Source of the DNA: Betaproteobacteria bacterium
GTDB lineage: Bacteria > Pseudomonadota > Gammaproteobacteria > Burkholderiales > Casimicrobiaceae
DNA length: 64,000 nucleotides
NCBI GenBank assembly: GCA_016720425.1
Contig: JADKKQ010000004.1
Location: 283,475-347,474, forward strand
Direction of reading: 5' to 3'
A program made the position numbers and the translations under genes. Below, piece by piece: positions 49,682 to 60,716 of this stretch (positions are counted from its first letter, which is position 1; every line of letters starts with the position of its first letter). The notes under the pieces are model-generated. The model was not told the DNA's origin and searched no databases. It saw only the letters and a program-made list of their open reading frames with translations.

Positions 49682-51283
49682 TGGAGCTCGAATCGTGGGA
49701 CTACGTGATCGTGGGTGCCGGCGGCCTGGGGGCGCGGTTCAAACCGCTTGAGCACCGATCCGACAAACCGTGTGCTGCTGCTGGAGGCTGGACCCAGGGA
49801 CAGCAGCCCGTGGATTCACATTCCTGGCGGCATCTTCAAGCTGATTCATAATCCGCGGGTCGACTGGTAGTTTCAAGACCGAACCCGACGCCGGGCTTCA
49901 CGGACGCGCGCTGCAGTGGCCGCGCGGGAAGGTGCTGGGTGGGTCGAGTTCGATCAATGGCCTGGTCTATGTGCGCGGGCAGCGTGAAGACTACGACCAT
50001 TGGCGGGCGCTCGGGAATGACGGTTGGTCGTATGCCGAAGTGCCGCCATACTTGCCGTAGCGAGCGGCAGATGCGCGGCACGGATGCGTTCCACGGAGTC
50101 GACGGAGCGCTGGTGATCAGCGATCCGCGCGTGCGCATGGAGATCGTCGACGGATTCATCGCCGCGGCAGAACAGACGGGGTGCCACGATCGGCGGATTT
50201 TAACGGCGCCATTCAGGAGGGCGCGGGGTACTTTCAGCTGACCGTGGATCGCGGTCGCCGATCCAGTGCCGCTACTGCGTTTTTGCATCCTGCAATGGCG
50301 CGGGGCAACCTGCGGGTTATGACTGGCGCGCTGGTGGAGCGCCTGGAGCTGGACGGCAAGAAGGTCATCGGTATCAGGTACACCCGTGAAGGGCAGTCGC
50401 GTCTAGCGCGCTGCGGGCGCGAAGTGATCCTGTGCGCGGGGGCGATCAACTCGCCACAACTCCTCCAGCTTTCAGGGATTGGCGACCCGTCCGACCTGTG
50501 CCCTGTGGGGGTCGACGTCCGGCACGCACTTCCCGCGGTCGGCAAGAACCTGCAGGACCACATTCAGGCGCGCGCGGTGTTCAAGACGCGGCGAGGGATT
50601 ACCGTCAATGACCGGACACGCTGGCTGCCGCAGCGTGCGCTGATCGGTGCGCAGTACCTGCTGCGTCGTGTCGGTCCGCTCTCCTTCGCGGCTAGCCTGG
50701 CCGGCGCGTTCGCGCGCACGGGGACCCACGTTTCTCGGCCTGATGTCCAGTTCCACTTCCAGCCGTTGAGTCTCGACAGCTACGACGGCAAGCTGCACCC
50801 GTTCTCCGCCTTTACCATGTCCGTGTGCCAGTTGCGGCCCACGAGCCGCGGCGCAATCGCGCTGCGTACGGCAGATCCGAACGTGCCGCCGCGAATCGAT
50901 TCGAACTATCTTCATACCGTCGAAGACTGTGAGGCGATGATCGCCGGCGTGCGTTTGCTCCGCCGGATCGCAGCCGCACTGCACTTTCGCCGCTGAGATA
51001 GCGGAGGAGTGGGCGTCCAGGACCGCGCGTGTCCTCTGATGACGACGTGCTCGACTACATCCGCACCACCGGGTCGTCGATCTTTCATCCCGCCGGCACA
51101 TGCCGCATGGGTCCTGCCGGCGATTCCGTGGTCGATCCCCAATTTAGGGTTCATGGGTTGCACGGATTGCGCGTCGCCGACTGTTCGATCATGCCGACGT
51201 TGGTGTCCGGCAACACCAATGCTGCGGCATTCATGATCGGCGAGAAGGCGGCCGATCTTGTATTGGGCCAGCGCTCGGCCTGA
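49682..51283 (+). pseudogene. GMC-family (choline dehydrogenase-like) oxidoreductase, decayed
   Basis: FAD-dependent alcohol dehydrogenase of the GMC family. Pieces in different frames: WDYVIVGAGG at the FAD motif; NRLSTDPTNRVLLLEAGPRD; IHIPGGIFKLIHNPRVDW followed by a stop; GRALQWPRGKVLGGSSSING; REDYDHWRALGNDGWSYAE; then a long intact block with AGAINSPQLLQLSGIGD (GMC signature 2) and LRPTSRGAIALRTADPN; and the C-terminus GSSIFHPAGTCRMG and SGNTNAAAFMIGEKAADL with the active-site His region. At least five frame changes or stops. Probably once oxidised an alcohol to the aldehyde used by the next gene. Confidence 0.88.
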
Positions 51284-51307
51284 ACTGTTGCCGGAGTCAC
51301 AACTGCC

Positions 51308-52755
51308 ATGTCGATTGAACTCAGCGACTCTTCCTTCTGCGTCACCATTGCCTGATCGACGGCCTCTGGGTCGGCGAGAGCACCGACCCTGTTTTTGATC
51401 CGCAGGAGGCCGTCGTTGGCCGCGTGCCCCAATTGGGCGCCACCGAGACGGAAGGTGCGATTGGCGCGGCACGCCGCGCGTTTGCGCCGTGGAGCCGCAG
51501 GCTCGCAAAGGAGCGGGCGGTCATATTGCGTCGTTGGGCTGCATTAGTCGAGCAGCATGTCGATGATCTCGTCTCGCATCCTGACCGCCGAACAGGGCAA
51601 ACCGCTCGCCGAAGCACGTGGGGAGGTCCTTTCCGCCGCGGCTTACATCGACTTCTACGCCGACGAGGCGCGGCGCGTCCGCGGCGAGACGATCCTTGCC
51701 GCATCGCGCCGACGCGCGCATCCTCGTCAACTACCAGCCGATCGGCGTGGTCGCCGCGATCACGCCGTGGAACTTCCCCGCCGGGATGGTCGCCCGCAAA
51801 AGTCGCGCCGGCATTGGCTGCCGGTTGCACGGTGGTGCTAAAGCCGGCGCCCGAGACCCCATTCACTGCACTCGCGCTGGCCGAGCTTGCGGTCCGTGCC
51901 GGGCTGCCGTTCGGTGCGCTGAATGTGATCACCGGCGATGCCGTCGCCATCGGCAAGATGCTGTGCGAGCATCCCGACGTTCGCTTCATCGGCTTCACCG
52001 GTTCAACTGCTGTCGGCAAGTTGTTGATGCGGCAGTCGGCCGCGGGGGTAAAGCTGGGACTCGAACTGGGCGGTCACGCACCGTTCATCGTGCTTGAGGA
52101 CGCTCAGGTCGAGGCCGCCGTCGACGGCGCTATGGCTGCCAAGTATCGCAACATGGGCCAAACCTGTATCGGTGCCAACCGTTTCTGGGTTCACGATCGT
52201 GTGCATGATGCATTCATCAAGCGCCTGACCGAGGAGGTCCGCAAGCTAACATTGGGGCCAGGCACGCTCGCCGGTGTCACGCAAGGGCCGCTGATCAATG
52301 CCAGTGCGCTGGAGAAGGTCGAGCGCCACGTTGCCGACGCCCTCGCGCTCGATGCCCGTTTGGTGACAGGCGGACGCCGCCATTCACTGGGCGGCACCTT
52401 CTACGAACCGACGATCCTGACTGAAGTCACCAACGCAATGCTCGTCTCTCGGGAGGAGACTTTCGGACCGATCGCGGGGATCACGCGTTTTTTTGGGGAC
52501 GCCGCCGAGGTTGTCGAGCAGGCCAATGCCTCGCGCTATGGCCTTGCGGCATATGTCTATGGACGTGACATCGGACAGATCATCCGGATCACCGAGGGCC
52601 TCGAATACGGCATGGTCGCGGTGAACACCGTCGCGCTAGGGACTGAATTGGCGCCGATCGGCGGGGTCAAGGAGTCGGGCATCGGCCGCGAAGGGTCGCA
52701 CCATGGGATCCTCGAATACTGCGAGATGAAATACGTGCTGCTGGGCGGCCTGTAG
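51308..52755 (+). pseudogene. Succinate-semialdehyde-type aldehyde dehydrogenase with compensating frameshifts
   Basis: NAD(P)-dependent aldehyde dehydrogenase, closest to GabD-like enzymes. N-terminus IDGLWVGESTDPVFDP is out of frame with the ATG at 51308. Later single extra bases occur near 51573 (T), 51702 (G) and 51797 (A); removing each restores ILTAEQGKPLAEARGEVLS, HRADARILVNYQPIGVV and KVAPALAAGC. From there to the end the frame is intact, with ELGGHAPFIV, the catalytic Cys in YRNMGQTC, and KESGIGREGSHHG. The three insertions cancel, leaving a long open frame whose middle 70 or so residues are garbled. Confidence 0.9.
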
Positions 52756-52876
52756 CCCCGATTAGGCGAAGCGAGGTCTCGATGGACCGCGGCCCGATTC
52801 GCGGCCATGCCGAGTCCAGGATGGTAATCGGTGCAACCGGACGATGGGTGTGGCCCACGCCGGATCGAGGCCCTAG

Positions 52877-53720
52877 TCAGACGGCTTCGTTTGCGACCGC
52901 GCCGGTGATTCCAGGCAGCAGTCGCCCTCTGAGCTTCGCGACTTCAGGCAGCAACATGTCGAGGACCTTGCGGCGCCGCCGCTCGTCGAACCGCTCGAGG
53001 TCGCCGCCACCGTTATCGCGCCAACCGGCGCGCCCGCGATTCAGCATCGACACACCGATTGCGGAGATGCCGGGCGTGATGTCGTCGCAGTTGAAGCCGT
53101 AGCCGACGCTTTCCGAGCGCTCGAGCATCTGCGCAATCCCGTCGAGATGCGCGGTGTCCGAGCGGCGCAATCGCGCTAGACACTCTGCCGCAATGCGCTT
53201 GCGCTCGGCGGAGGGCAGCGCGATCAACATCGCGACACCACCGGCGGTGGCTACCAGAGAGCGCCGCGCGCCAACCCCGACCACCAGCGCCTTGAGCGTG
53301 ATGCCTCCTTCGCGGCGGTCAACGCACACCGCGTCGTTGCCGCTGCGGACGCTGAGAAAGACGGTGTCTCTCCGGTGCGTTCGCAGAGCCGTTGCAGCTG
53401 CGGGCCCACAGGCGATGCGCGGATCGAACCGTTGTGCGGAAGCGAGGCCAAGATTCGAAGACCACTGGCCCGAGCGTGTACTTTCGCGTCCCGTCCTGCC
53501 GGCTGACGAGCCCTTCGCGGGTGAGGCAGTCGAGCATTCGATGCGTCGTAGTGCGATCGAGTCCGCACTGTGTCGCAAGCTCAGTGAGTGTAAGACCGCC
53601 GGTGAGGCGCAATCGAAAGCTCGCGCAGGAGCAGCGAGACGCGTCGCAGACTTTGTGTTCCGGCCGGGCTGAATTGGTCGATCGATCCACGGGTCGCGAG
53701 AAGGCTGGGACAGCACACAA
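52877..53720 (-). pseudogene. IclR-family regulator, frameshifted
   Basis: N-terminal winged helix (LTELATQCGLDRTTTHRMLD, CLTREGLVSRQDGTRKYTLG) is in one frame. The effector domain (TVFLSVRSGNDAVCVDRREG; LVATAGGVAMLIALPSAERK; ESVGYGFNCDDITPGIS) is in another after frame changes between about 53370 and 53460. Divergent from the FAD-oxidoreductase/TRAP genes, it was probably their local regulator. The exact start is uncertain. Confidence 0.85.
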
Positions 53721-53730
53721 TTATCGCCTT

Positions 53731-53754
53731 ATTGGCGCAAAGCGAATGGCCAAT
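53731..53754. promoter_or_regulatory. Inverted repeat between divergent IclR and oxidoreductase genes
   Basis: attggc (53731-53736) and gccaat (53749-53754) flank 12 bases in an AT-richer gap between the divergent regulator and oxidoreductase remnants. Candidate operator for the IclR-type regulator, pattern-based only. Confidence 0.35.
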
Positions 53755-53809
53755 TGATCGGCGTGGACATTGCCGCATCTGGTGAAGCAGGGACACGCGT
53801 GCCTACACT

Positions 53810-55277
53810 ATGGTAGAGTTTTTTTTCGGCGGTGCGGCGCGTGAAGAGCCGCTTCGATGCAGACGATTGACAGACAGGCTGGACCCGCCGAAATCGCGGT
53901 ACGACGTTGTCGTGCTCGGTGGCGGAGCGTCCGGTCTCGCCGCCGCCTTGGCGGCCGCGCGCTCGGGCGCGCGTACGCTGCTGGTGGAAGCGGGGACCAT
54001 CATCGGCGGCGAACTCCTCACCGGCATGGCCATCGATGGTGCGCTCAATGGCCGCGGCCAATGGGTCGTTGGTGGCGTCGCGCGCGAATTGTTCGACGAA
54101 TGCGAACGACTAGGCGGCTATGTCGGCGCGCTGTGCGACTGGCGCCTGATCTGGTACGTCTGTGTCGATCCGGAAGTGATGAAGCTGGCGGTGTACCGGC
54201 TGCTGTCGCGGTACAAGGTGGACCTACTGCTGCACACGTTTGCCACAGGTGCTACCGCGCGGAACGGCCAAGTCGCCAGCCTGCACGTGCTGAACAAGCG
54301 CGGACCCATGGAGTTGAAGGCGAAGGTCTACATCGACTGCTCCGGCGATGGTGATCTTGCGATGATGGCGGGCGCCACCGCACTTCCGGCGGAGGCCAGG
54401 CATCCCGGACTACAGCCGGTGTCGATCATGTTCCGAATGGCGGGCGTCGACACGCAGGCGCTCACGGACTTCGTGCGTCGCCATCCGGAGAACTGCGCGC
54501 TTGGGGAGAGCGACGCCATACGCGGCGGTCGCACCGACCAGGAGTGCGCGGACGAGATCCATCGCCAAGGCCAGCCCTCGGTGTTCTTCAAGTCCGGCGG
54601 ACCGCTGCTCAAAGGCGCCATCGAGCGCGGCGAAATGTACCCGACCGCGCTGATCATGATCCAGCCGACCTCCACCAAACGCCGGGAAGTCTGCCTCAAC
54701 AGCACGCGGATCGGCGGTGTCGACGGGACCGACGCCGATTCCCTGAGCGCGGCCATGGGCCAGCTTCTCGATCAGGTGTGGCAATGCGCGGAAATCGCGA
54801 AGGCTGGTTCCCGGCTTCGGCGACGCTCACTTCAGCGGCGTGGCAAACCGCGTCGGTATCCGTGAGACGCGACGCATCGCGTGCGACGTAATGCTGACCG
54901 AGGAAGACGTGCGCACGGGGCGCAAACGCGCGGATGGCATCGGCAAGGGCTCGCATCACATCGACATCCACGAATCGGGACTGGGCCAGCTTCGGATCCC
55001 GGTGGAGAACGGCGGTTCATACGATATTCCTTGGGGATGCTTGTTGCCGCAAGGTCTGTCGAACGTGATGATCGCCGGCCGCTGCATTTCGGCGGATCGT
55101 CCGGCGCACGGCTCGGTGCGAGTGATGGGCCCATGCATGGCGATGGGGCAGGCCACCGGCACCGCAGCCGCACAGATGGTGGCTGGAGCCAGCCTCGGCG
55201 ATGTCCGCGAGATCGAGGTCGACGCCCTGCGCGCCCAGCTGCGCGCGGATGGGGCGATACTCGATGGTACCCATTGA
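53810..55277 (+). pseudogene. FAD-dependent oxidoreductase A, frameshifted
   Basis: A flavoprotein resembling the FAD_oxidored (PF12831-like) group. The first 330 or so residues read in one frame: FAD motif YDVVVLGGGASGLAAALAAA, IIGGELLTGMAIDGALNG, KVYIDCSGDGDLAMMAGA. Near 54800 one extra base shifts the frame. The rest continues as GFGDAHFSGVANRVGIRET, RRIACDVMLTEEDV, IPWGCLLPQGLSNVMIAGRC and GQATGTAAAQM. Otherwise full length at about 480 residues. The C-terminal half is clearly paralogous to the oxidoreductase at 57050-58409. Substrate unknown. Confidence 0.85.
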
Positions 55278-55546
55278 TTGCTGACATGCAAGAGTAGCGC
55301 CGTTGGTTGGAGCCGGCCGGAATTTAGTTGCAGCGCAGAAGGACTCACAGGCACAACAGCAATGGCTGCGACACTTGCGATGCGAGAGAGCCCGACTACA
55401 CCGTTCAACGAGCAGCCTTGGCCGCGACGCCAATCGCCACACCGGCCTCGCCGCTGCCCGAGACAACGGTTCTCCACTAAACCCGCTCACCGCGCTGGAT
55501 AGCGCGAGATTCCACCGACACGCCGAACCCACCAAGGAGGCCTGAC

Positions 55547-56526
55547 ATGAAAATTCATCGCCAACATCTGCTGTGCCCTAGTCTTCATTTTGCATTCTCG
55601 GCAAGCGCGGCCAAGCAAGATTTCGCTCAACATCGCGAGCCTCGAACCGGTGGAGCGCTCTCGACCTTGACCGTCCAGCACTTTGCGGACCTCGTCAAGG
55701 AACGCAGCAAGGGCGAAATCCAGATTAACCCCAACCCCGCGGGTTCGCTCGGCAACGGTCTGCAGATCATGGAAGGCGTCAGCGTCGGAACGATCGACAT
55801 GGTGTCAGTGGTCCTCGAGTGGTACGCGCCGTTCGTAAAGGACGTCAATGTCTACGTCATGGGCTTCACTTTCCGGGACGGCGACCACTTCAAGGCATTC
55901 TTGAACAGTCCGGTCTTTGCCGACATGAAGCAGCAGATCGAGCAGAAGATGAAAGTCAACGTGCTGGCGGCGAATTGGGTGAGCATGCCCAGAGTGCTGG
56001 TTTCGAAGAAGCCGGTTTCGAGCCCGAAAGACATCCAGGGAATCAAGATGCGAGTTCCTGAGATCGAGACCTATCAGAAGGTGTGGAAGGGTCTCGGCAC
56101 CAATCCGACGCGGGTGGCGTGGGCTGAGACCTACCTGGCGTTGAAACTCGGCACTGTCGACGCAGCGGAAGGTCCGCTGGACCAGATGTTCGCCACCAAG
56201 TTCTACGAGGCAGCGCCGCACATCACATTGACGAACCACCTGCAGCAGGTCTTCACGATCGGCGTCAACGCTGCGAAGTTCAACAGCTTGCCGAAAAGCG
56301 CGCAGGACTTGATTCGTACCGCCGCCATCGAATCCGGCACGTACTACGAAAAGCTCATCAACGAGAAGTTCTAGCCGACAAGCCGAAGATGATCGCGGCC
56401 GGAGCCATCTTCAGCAACGTCGACCCGAAACCGTTCCAGCAGATGCTGGCACCGGTGATCGCGGAGGCGGAAGAAACCGGTTTCTGGAGCAAGGGCCTGT
56501 ACAAGAAAGTCCAAGACATCCGGTAG
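55547..56526 (+). pseudogene. dctP: TRAP transporter solute-binding protein, frameshifted
   Basis: Periplasmic receptor of a TRAP uptake system. The ATG at 55547 has an excellent ribosome site (aaggaggcctgac). The signal-peptide region is out of frame, with KFIANICCALVFILHS and ISLNIASLEPVE in a neighbouring frame. The main body is intact: STLTVQHFADLVKERSKGEI, QIMEGVSVGTIDMV, the ligand-binding Arg segment GIKMRVPEIETYQ, and VDAAEGPLDQMFATKFYEA. A stop at about 56372 is caused by one missing base; the tail then continues as ADKPKMIAAGAIFSNV and FWSKGLYKKVQDIR. Confidence 0.88.
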
Positions 56527-56530
56527 CGGC

Positions 56531-57036
56531 ATGAAGCGTGCCCACACCTGGCTCAGGGCGATCCTCGACCGCGTCGTCGCGGTCGAGCTCTGGGTCGCGG
56601 TGGCCCTCTTCGGCCTGGCCGGCGTGGTCATTGCGGTCGAGATCGTCGCCCGGCGCGTCTTCAACTTGCCCTTCGTCTGGGCGGAGGACCTCACGGTCTT
56701 TCTCTTCGTGTGGACGGCCTTCCTGGCGCCGCCGTGCTGTATGACCGAAGAGAGGCGATGTCGATCGACACGCTGACGAGCCGCCTCGCCTTCGCGTACG
56801 CGGGCGCGGCTCGGCATCGTCGTGGACGTGCTGCTCTTCGTGGCACTGCTGTACCTCACCCGACTGACATCTGCGACCTTCGCGGTCCAAAGAGCCTCGG
56901 CCACAAGCTCGGCGGGGCCACCGGGCTGCCGAGTTACGCGATGACACTTGCCGTGCTGACGAGCGTGACGACCATGTTCGTCTCCACCGTGGCCATGTTA
57001 ATGAAACACTGTATTCCAGCTGGCGAGCGCCAGTAA
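56531..57036 (+). pseudogene. dctQ: TRAP transporter small membrane subunit, frameshifted
   Basis: Four-helix DctQ-type subunit. The first frame gives WLRAILDRVVAVELWVAVAL, FGLAGVVIAVEIVARR and WAEDLTVFLFVWTAFL. A frame change near 56730 leads to AAVLYDRREAMSIDTLTSRL, then more changes before ASATSSA-like and YAMTLAVLTSVTTMFVSTVA segments. It begins 5 bases after dctP. Confidence 0.8.
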
Positions 57037-57049
57037 GGAGATACCTACC

Positions 57050-58409
57050 ATGAAGACGCTGATCGAGAAAGAGCGGCACACGCCCATTGACAGGCACGTC
57101 GATGTCCTGGTGGCGGGCGGAGGCCCGGCCGGCCTCGCAGCGGCATTGCAAGCGCTCGTACGGGCGCAAAGACGCTGCTGGTCGAGAAGAACGGCTGGCT
57201 GGGCGGGATGGCGACGTCGGTCTCGTCCATCCGTTCATGCCCTCGTATGCAGGCGAACGTCCGATCAACACGGGCATCTTCACCGAGATGGTGGAGCGCC
57301 TCGTGGGTCTAGGTGGGGTCGTTCACCCATCGGTCACCCGGATGGGCACCGGATACACCGGCTTTGTCGTTTGGCACGCCACGTTACGCCTTTTGACGTC
57401 GAGAGATGCTGAAATGGGTAATCCTCGACCTAGTCGACGGAGCCGAACCTCGCAGTTCTGCTGCATGCGTCCATCGTCGATGCGTTCCAGGAAACGGGAC
57501 GGCGCGTGGTGTCGTGACGGAGAGCAAGTCCGGCGGATCGCATTCACCGCGGACGTCATCGTCGACGCAACGGGCGACGGCGACGTTGCGAGCATGCTTG
57601 CCGCGCCTTATGAGAAGGGAAACGCCTGGGTCCGGCATCATGCAGCCTGGCACGCTCTTCTTCCGCCTCGCCGGTGTGGACCGCGACGTCGTCGACCAAT
57701 ACATCGCCGCCCATCCCGAAGAGCGGCACTTTGAGTCGTTCGCCCGCAAGGCGAAGGAGGCCGGCGAGTTCATACCGACGAAGCACGACGTGCTGTTCTT
57801 CTACACCCCGCGTGCCGGTGAGGTCGCGATCAATTCGACCCGCGTGCACAACGTCGACGGTACGAACGTCTACGACCGCACCGCGCTGAGTTCGAGACCC
57901 GACGGCAGGTGCGCACGTTGGTCACGTTCTTCCGGAAGTACGTTCCGGGATTCCAGAACTGCTACCTCTCTGTCACGGCGCAGGAGGTCGGATTCCGCGA
58001 GACGCGGCGAATCATGGGCGAATACGTGCTGACCAAGGAAGATATCCTTGACGTTCGCCAATTCCCCGACAATATCGCGCAGTGCGCGTACATGCTCGAC
58101 ACCCACAGCCGGGACGGAACCCAGCTACTCTATGTGCCGGTGCCGGAAGGCAAGTCGTATGGCGTGCCGTATCGCTGCCTGCTCCCGCAGCGGGTCGAGA
58201 ACCTGCTCGTCGCGGGTCGCTGCGTGTCGACGACCCAGGACGCGCAGGCGTCGCTGCGCGTCATGCCCCCCGCATTCAGCCTTGGGCAGGCGGCGGGTAC
58301 CGCCGCGGCGCTCGCCGCCGCCGCGAAGGTCCCGCCTCGCGATCTGAGCCGCGAGAAGCTTCGCGACGCGCTGGTTCGGCAGGGGCAAGTGGTCGACGGC
58401 CAATGGTGA
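57050..58409 (+). pseudogene. FAD-dependent oxidoreductase B, multiply frameshifted
   Basis: Second flavoprotein of the same group as oxidoreductase A. The N-terminus HVDVLVAGGGPAGLAAALQA is in one frame. Later parts in other frames include HPFMPSYAGERPINTGIFTE, MVERLVGLGGVVHPSVTRMG, VIVDATGDGDVASML, and FFRLAGVDRDVVDQYIAAHP. From about 57909 the C-terminus is intact: GFQNCYLSVTAQEVGFRETR, YGVPYRCLLPQRVENLLVAG and GQAAGTAAALAAA. It lies between dctQ and dctM. Its position within a TRAP operon suggests it acted on the imported compound. Confidence 0.83.
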
Positions 58410-58438
58410 CTGACTCCGCGGATTCTCCAGAGCGCCCC

Positions 58439-59453
58439 ATGGCCGTGACCGCGCCGCTGCTTCTGGCCGTCGTACTTCTCGTGCTGCTGCTGGTGCGGAT
58501 GCCCATCGCGCTGGCCATGCTTCTGTCGGCGATGGCGTTCCTGATATTCACGACCACCATCCCGATGACGATCGTTCCGCAACGGCTGTGGAGCGGGCTT
58601 GATAGCTTTCCGCTGCTGGCCATCCCGTATTTCGTGCTGGCGGGCATTCTCATCAACGAAAGCGGTGGCTCCGAGCGCATTTTCAACTTCTGCCTAACGC
58701 TAGTCGGTCATTGGCGCGCGACGATAGGCCCGATCAGTTCCGCCGAGCGTGCCTCTCGTCGTCTGGCGTGATGGCGCGCAGGTGTCGGTCTGGGACTTGT
58801 TCCTTGGCGGATTCCTGCCCGGCATTCTGATGGGCTTCGCTATGATGGTCGTAGTCGCTTGGCGGGCACGCGCCAGAAACTATCCCGTTCATTCTCGCGC
58901 GTCCTTCGCCGCTGTCGCGCGCGAGTTCCGCTCGTCCTTCCTGGCGTTGATGGCTCCGGTCGTCATCCTGGGCGGGCTATACGCCGGCATTTTCACTCCC
59001 ACCGAGGCTGGCGTCGTAGCCTCGCTTTTGGCACTGATGCTGGGCTTCGTGTACAAGAAAATCCGGCTAGGGACGTGCCGAGAAGCTGGGCGAGGCGACG
59101 CTCATGACCGCGCAGATCACGTTCATTGTCGCCGCGGCGGACTGTTCGGTGGGTGGTCACGCACGCGCAGATTCCGACGCTCATCACGAATGGGTTGAGC
59201 GCTCTCACGGCCAACAAAATTCGGGATAGACCCGGTGCAACTTGGCCTGATCGTGGTGCTCAACTGCATGATCGGCCTTATCACGCCGCCCGTTGGCCTT
59301 TGCCTCTATATCGTTGCCAACATCGCGAAGGCTCCGGTGATGCGGGTCGCGGTTGAGCTCGTCCCGTTCTACATTGGCCTGGTCGTCTGCCTAGTGCTGC
59401 TCATCTTCTTTCCACAGATCGTGACCATTCTGCCGAAACTGGCAGCGAGTTAG
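58439..59453 (+). pseudogene. dctM: TRAP transporter large permease, with two internal deletions
   Basis: DctM permeases have about 425 residues and 12-13 helices; only about 338 codons remain here. The start (LLLAVVLLVLLLVRMPIALA; FPLLAIPYFVLAGILINESG) is normal. After LTLVGHWRA the sequence jumps to TIGPI, skipping about 55 residues. It then continues in other frames as WDLFLGGFLPGILMGFAMMV and APVVILGGLYAGIFTPTEAG. After LITNGLSALTANK it jumps to FGIDPVQLGLIVVLN, skipping about 40 more. The end MIGLITPPVGLCLYIVANI is intact. Deletions of this size indicate genuine decay. Confidence 0.87.
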
Positions 59454-60043
59454 CGCCGGGATACGGGTTTCCCCGGTCGGCACAGCGGTTGCCTTCCTCC
59501 GCCCCGCGTCGTTTTGCGATGCCATCGATCTGGCGGACGGCATGAACGAGACCGTTCCAAGAGTCGGGAACCTGGGCAGGGTCGGTCCGAAGGTACCAGC
59601 GCGGGGCAAGATTTATCCTTGGGACCGTCGGCGCTGAAGGCATCTAGGTCATATGTCGCCTACTCCTGGCCGCTGGGCGTTGATGGCGGTTGACCTCTCC
59701 CGAATTCGGGCTCGCGCCGCGCTGCAGAACGCCAGGGGGAAGTTCCCGAACCGAACGGTCACCGTTAACCTGGCAGGTGGCTATCTGGTGAGGTGTTGGT
59801 CGAATTCGCGGGTCGGGGCGCGCTGGCACCGAGGATTGGTGGATTACTCGTGCTCGGCACCGCCGGCCTTCCGCAGGCACGGACCGCTGGCCGTCGCGCC
59901 CCCCGACCAGGTGACATGGGCAGCCGATGTGCGGAGGTTTCGGCTCGTCGCTTCCCGCGACCAAAACGGTACCTTCAATCGACTTCGGCAACCGGTTCCG
60001 AGGACCGTGGCGGAAGGCTTTGGGGCGGCAACCGCCACCGGCT
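59454..60043. other. Gap without a recognisable gene
   Basis: About 590 bases between the dctM remnant and the terminase remnant. An open frame at 59653-60060 (plus) has no recognisable motif and unusual Arg-rich composition. A minus-strand stretch (59643-59480) translates to protein-like sequence (NLAPRWYLRTDPAQVPDSWN) but is unidentified. Confidence 0.3.
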
Positions 60044-60363
60044 TCATCCGCGTTCAATGATCCCGATCAACTCGGCGTCGGTCATGGCCTCGTACGCGGT
60101 CCGCAGCTCGCTCCGGCGATCACCCGCTGCCGGCTGATCTCGGTGTCGGCGGCGATGCGGGCTTCCCTTTCCTGGACGGCGGCGGCCACCGGCGCCTTGG
60201 CCGGCAGCTCGTGCGCGATCTGCCGCGCCGTGCGCCGGGAATAGCCGGCGCGGACCGCGGCACCGGCGCCGTTGCGGTCGACCAGATATTCACGGACGAA
60301 GCGGTGTTGGCGAGTGTCATTGCGATTGTGTGTACCGTCCGTGGGGATGGTTAGCAATCCCAC
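60044..60363 (-). pseudogene. Phage terminase small subunit remnant
   Basis: The N-terminal part has the small-terminase core RFVREYLVDRNGAGAAVRAG, YSRRTARQIAHEL and VAAAVQEREARIAADTEIS, as in the Terminase_2 family that selects phage DNA for packaging. Near 60105 the frame changes; the alternative frame supplies RTAYEAMTDAELIGIIERG and a stop at 60044. It is much shorter than usual (about 106 codons). No large terminase or other phage structural gene is in the window, so this is an isolated prophage fragment. Confidence 0.75.
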
Positions 60364-60482
60364 TTTACCCCACGTCTTCTACGGCGAGAGGAATATGCCG
60401 AGCACCTCCATCGACGCAAACCCCGGTCGGCAACATTGACTTCTAAGGGTGGTTTTCTAAGCTGCCTGAACAAGCCACCACT

Positions 60483-60716
60483 ATGTCTGGGGTATCCATG
60501 CAAACCGGGACCGCCATTTTCATCGGCATCATCGTCGTCGCCGGTTTTGTCGTCTACGACCGCCACGCTGCCAACAACAAGGCGGAGTACGCCCGCCTGT
60601 GGCCCAAGTTTGTCGACGCCGCCGACCGCTGCGGCGGCGCCCCCACTGCCGAAGAGCGCGACCGTGCGTGCGCGGCGATGGCCGGGCTGCAGCTGATGCT
60701 CGATCAGTACCGCTAG
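60483..60716 (+). CDS. Small membrane-anchored hypothetical protein
   Basis: 77 residues from ATG 60483 (a second ATG at 60498 is possible). One N-terminal membrane segment (AIFIGIIVVAGFVVYD) followed by a short helical tail with two Cys (ADRCGGAPTAEERDRACAAM). Not recognised. Composition is normal and protein-like. It lies between the terminase remnant and the metallopeptidase, converging with the latter. Confidence 0.5.
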   Translation: MSGVSMQTGTAIFIGIIVVAGFVVYDRHAANNKAEYARLWPKFVDAADRCGGAPTAEERDRACAAMAGLQLMLDQYR

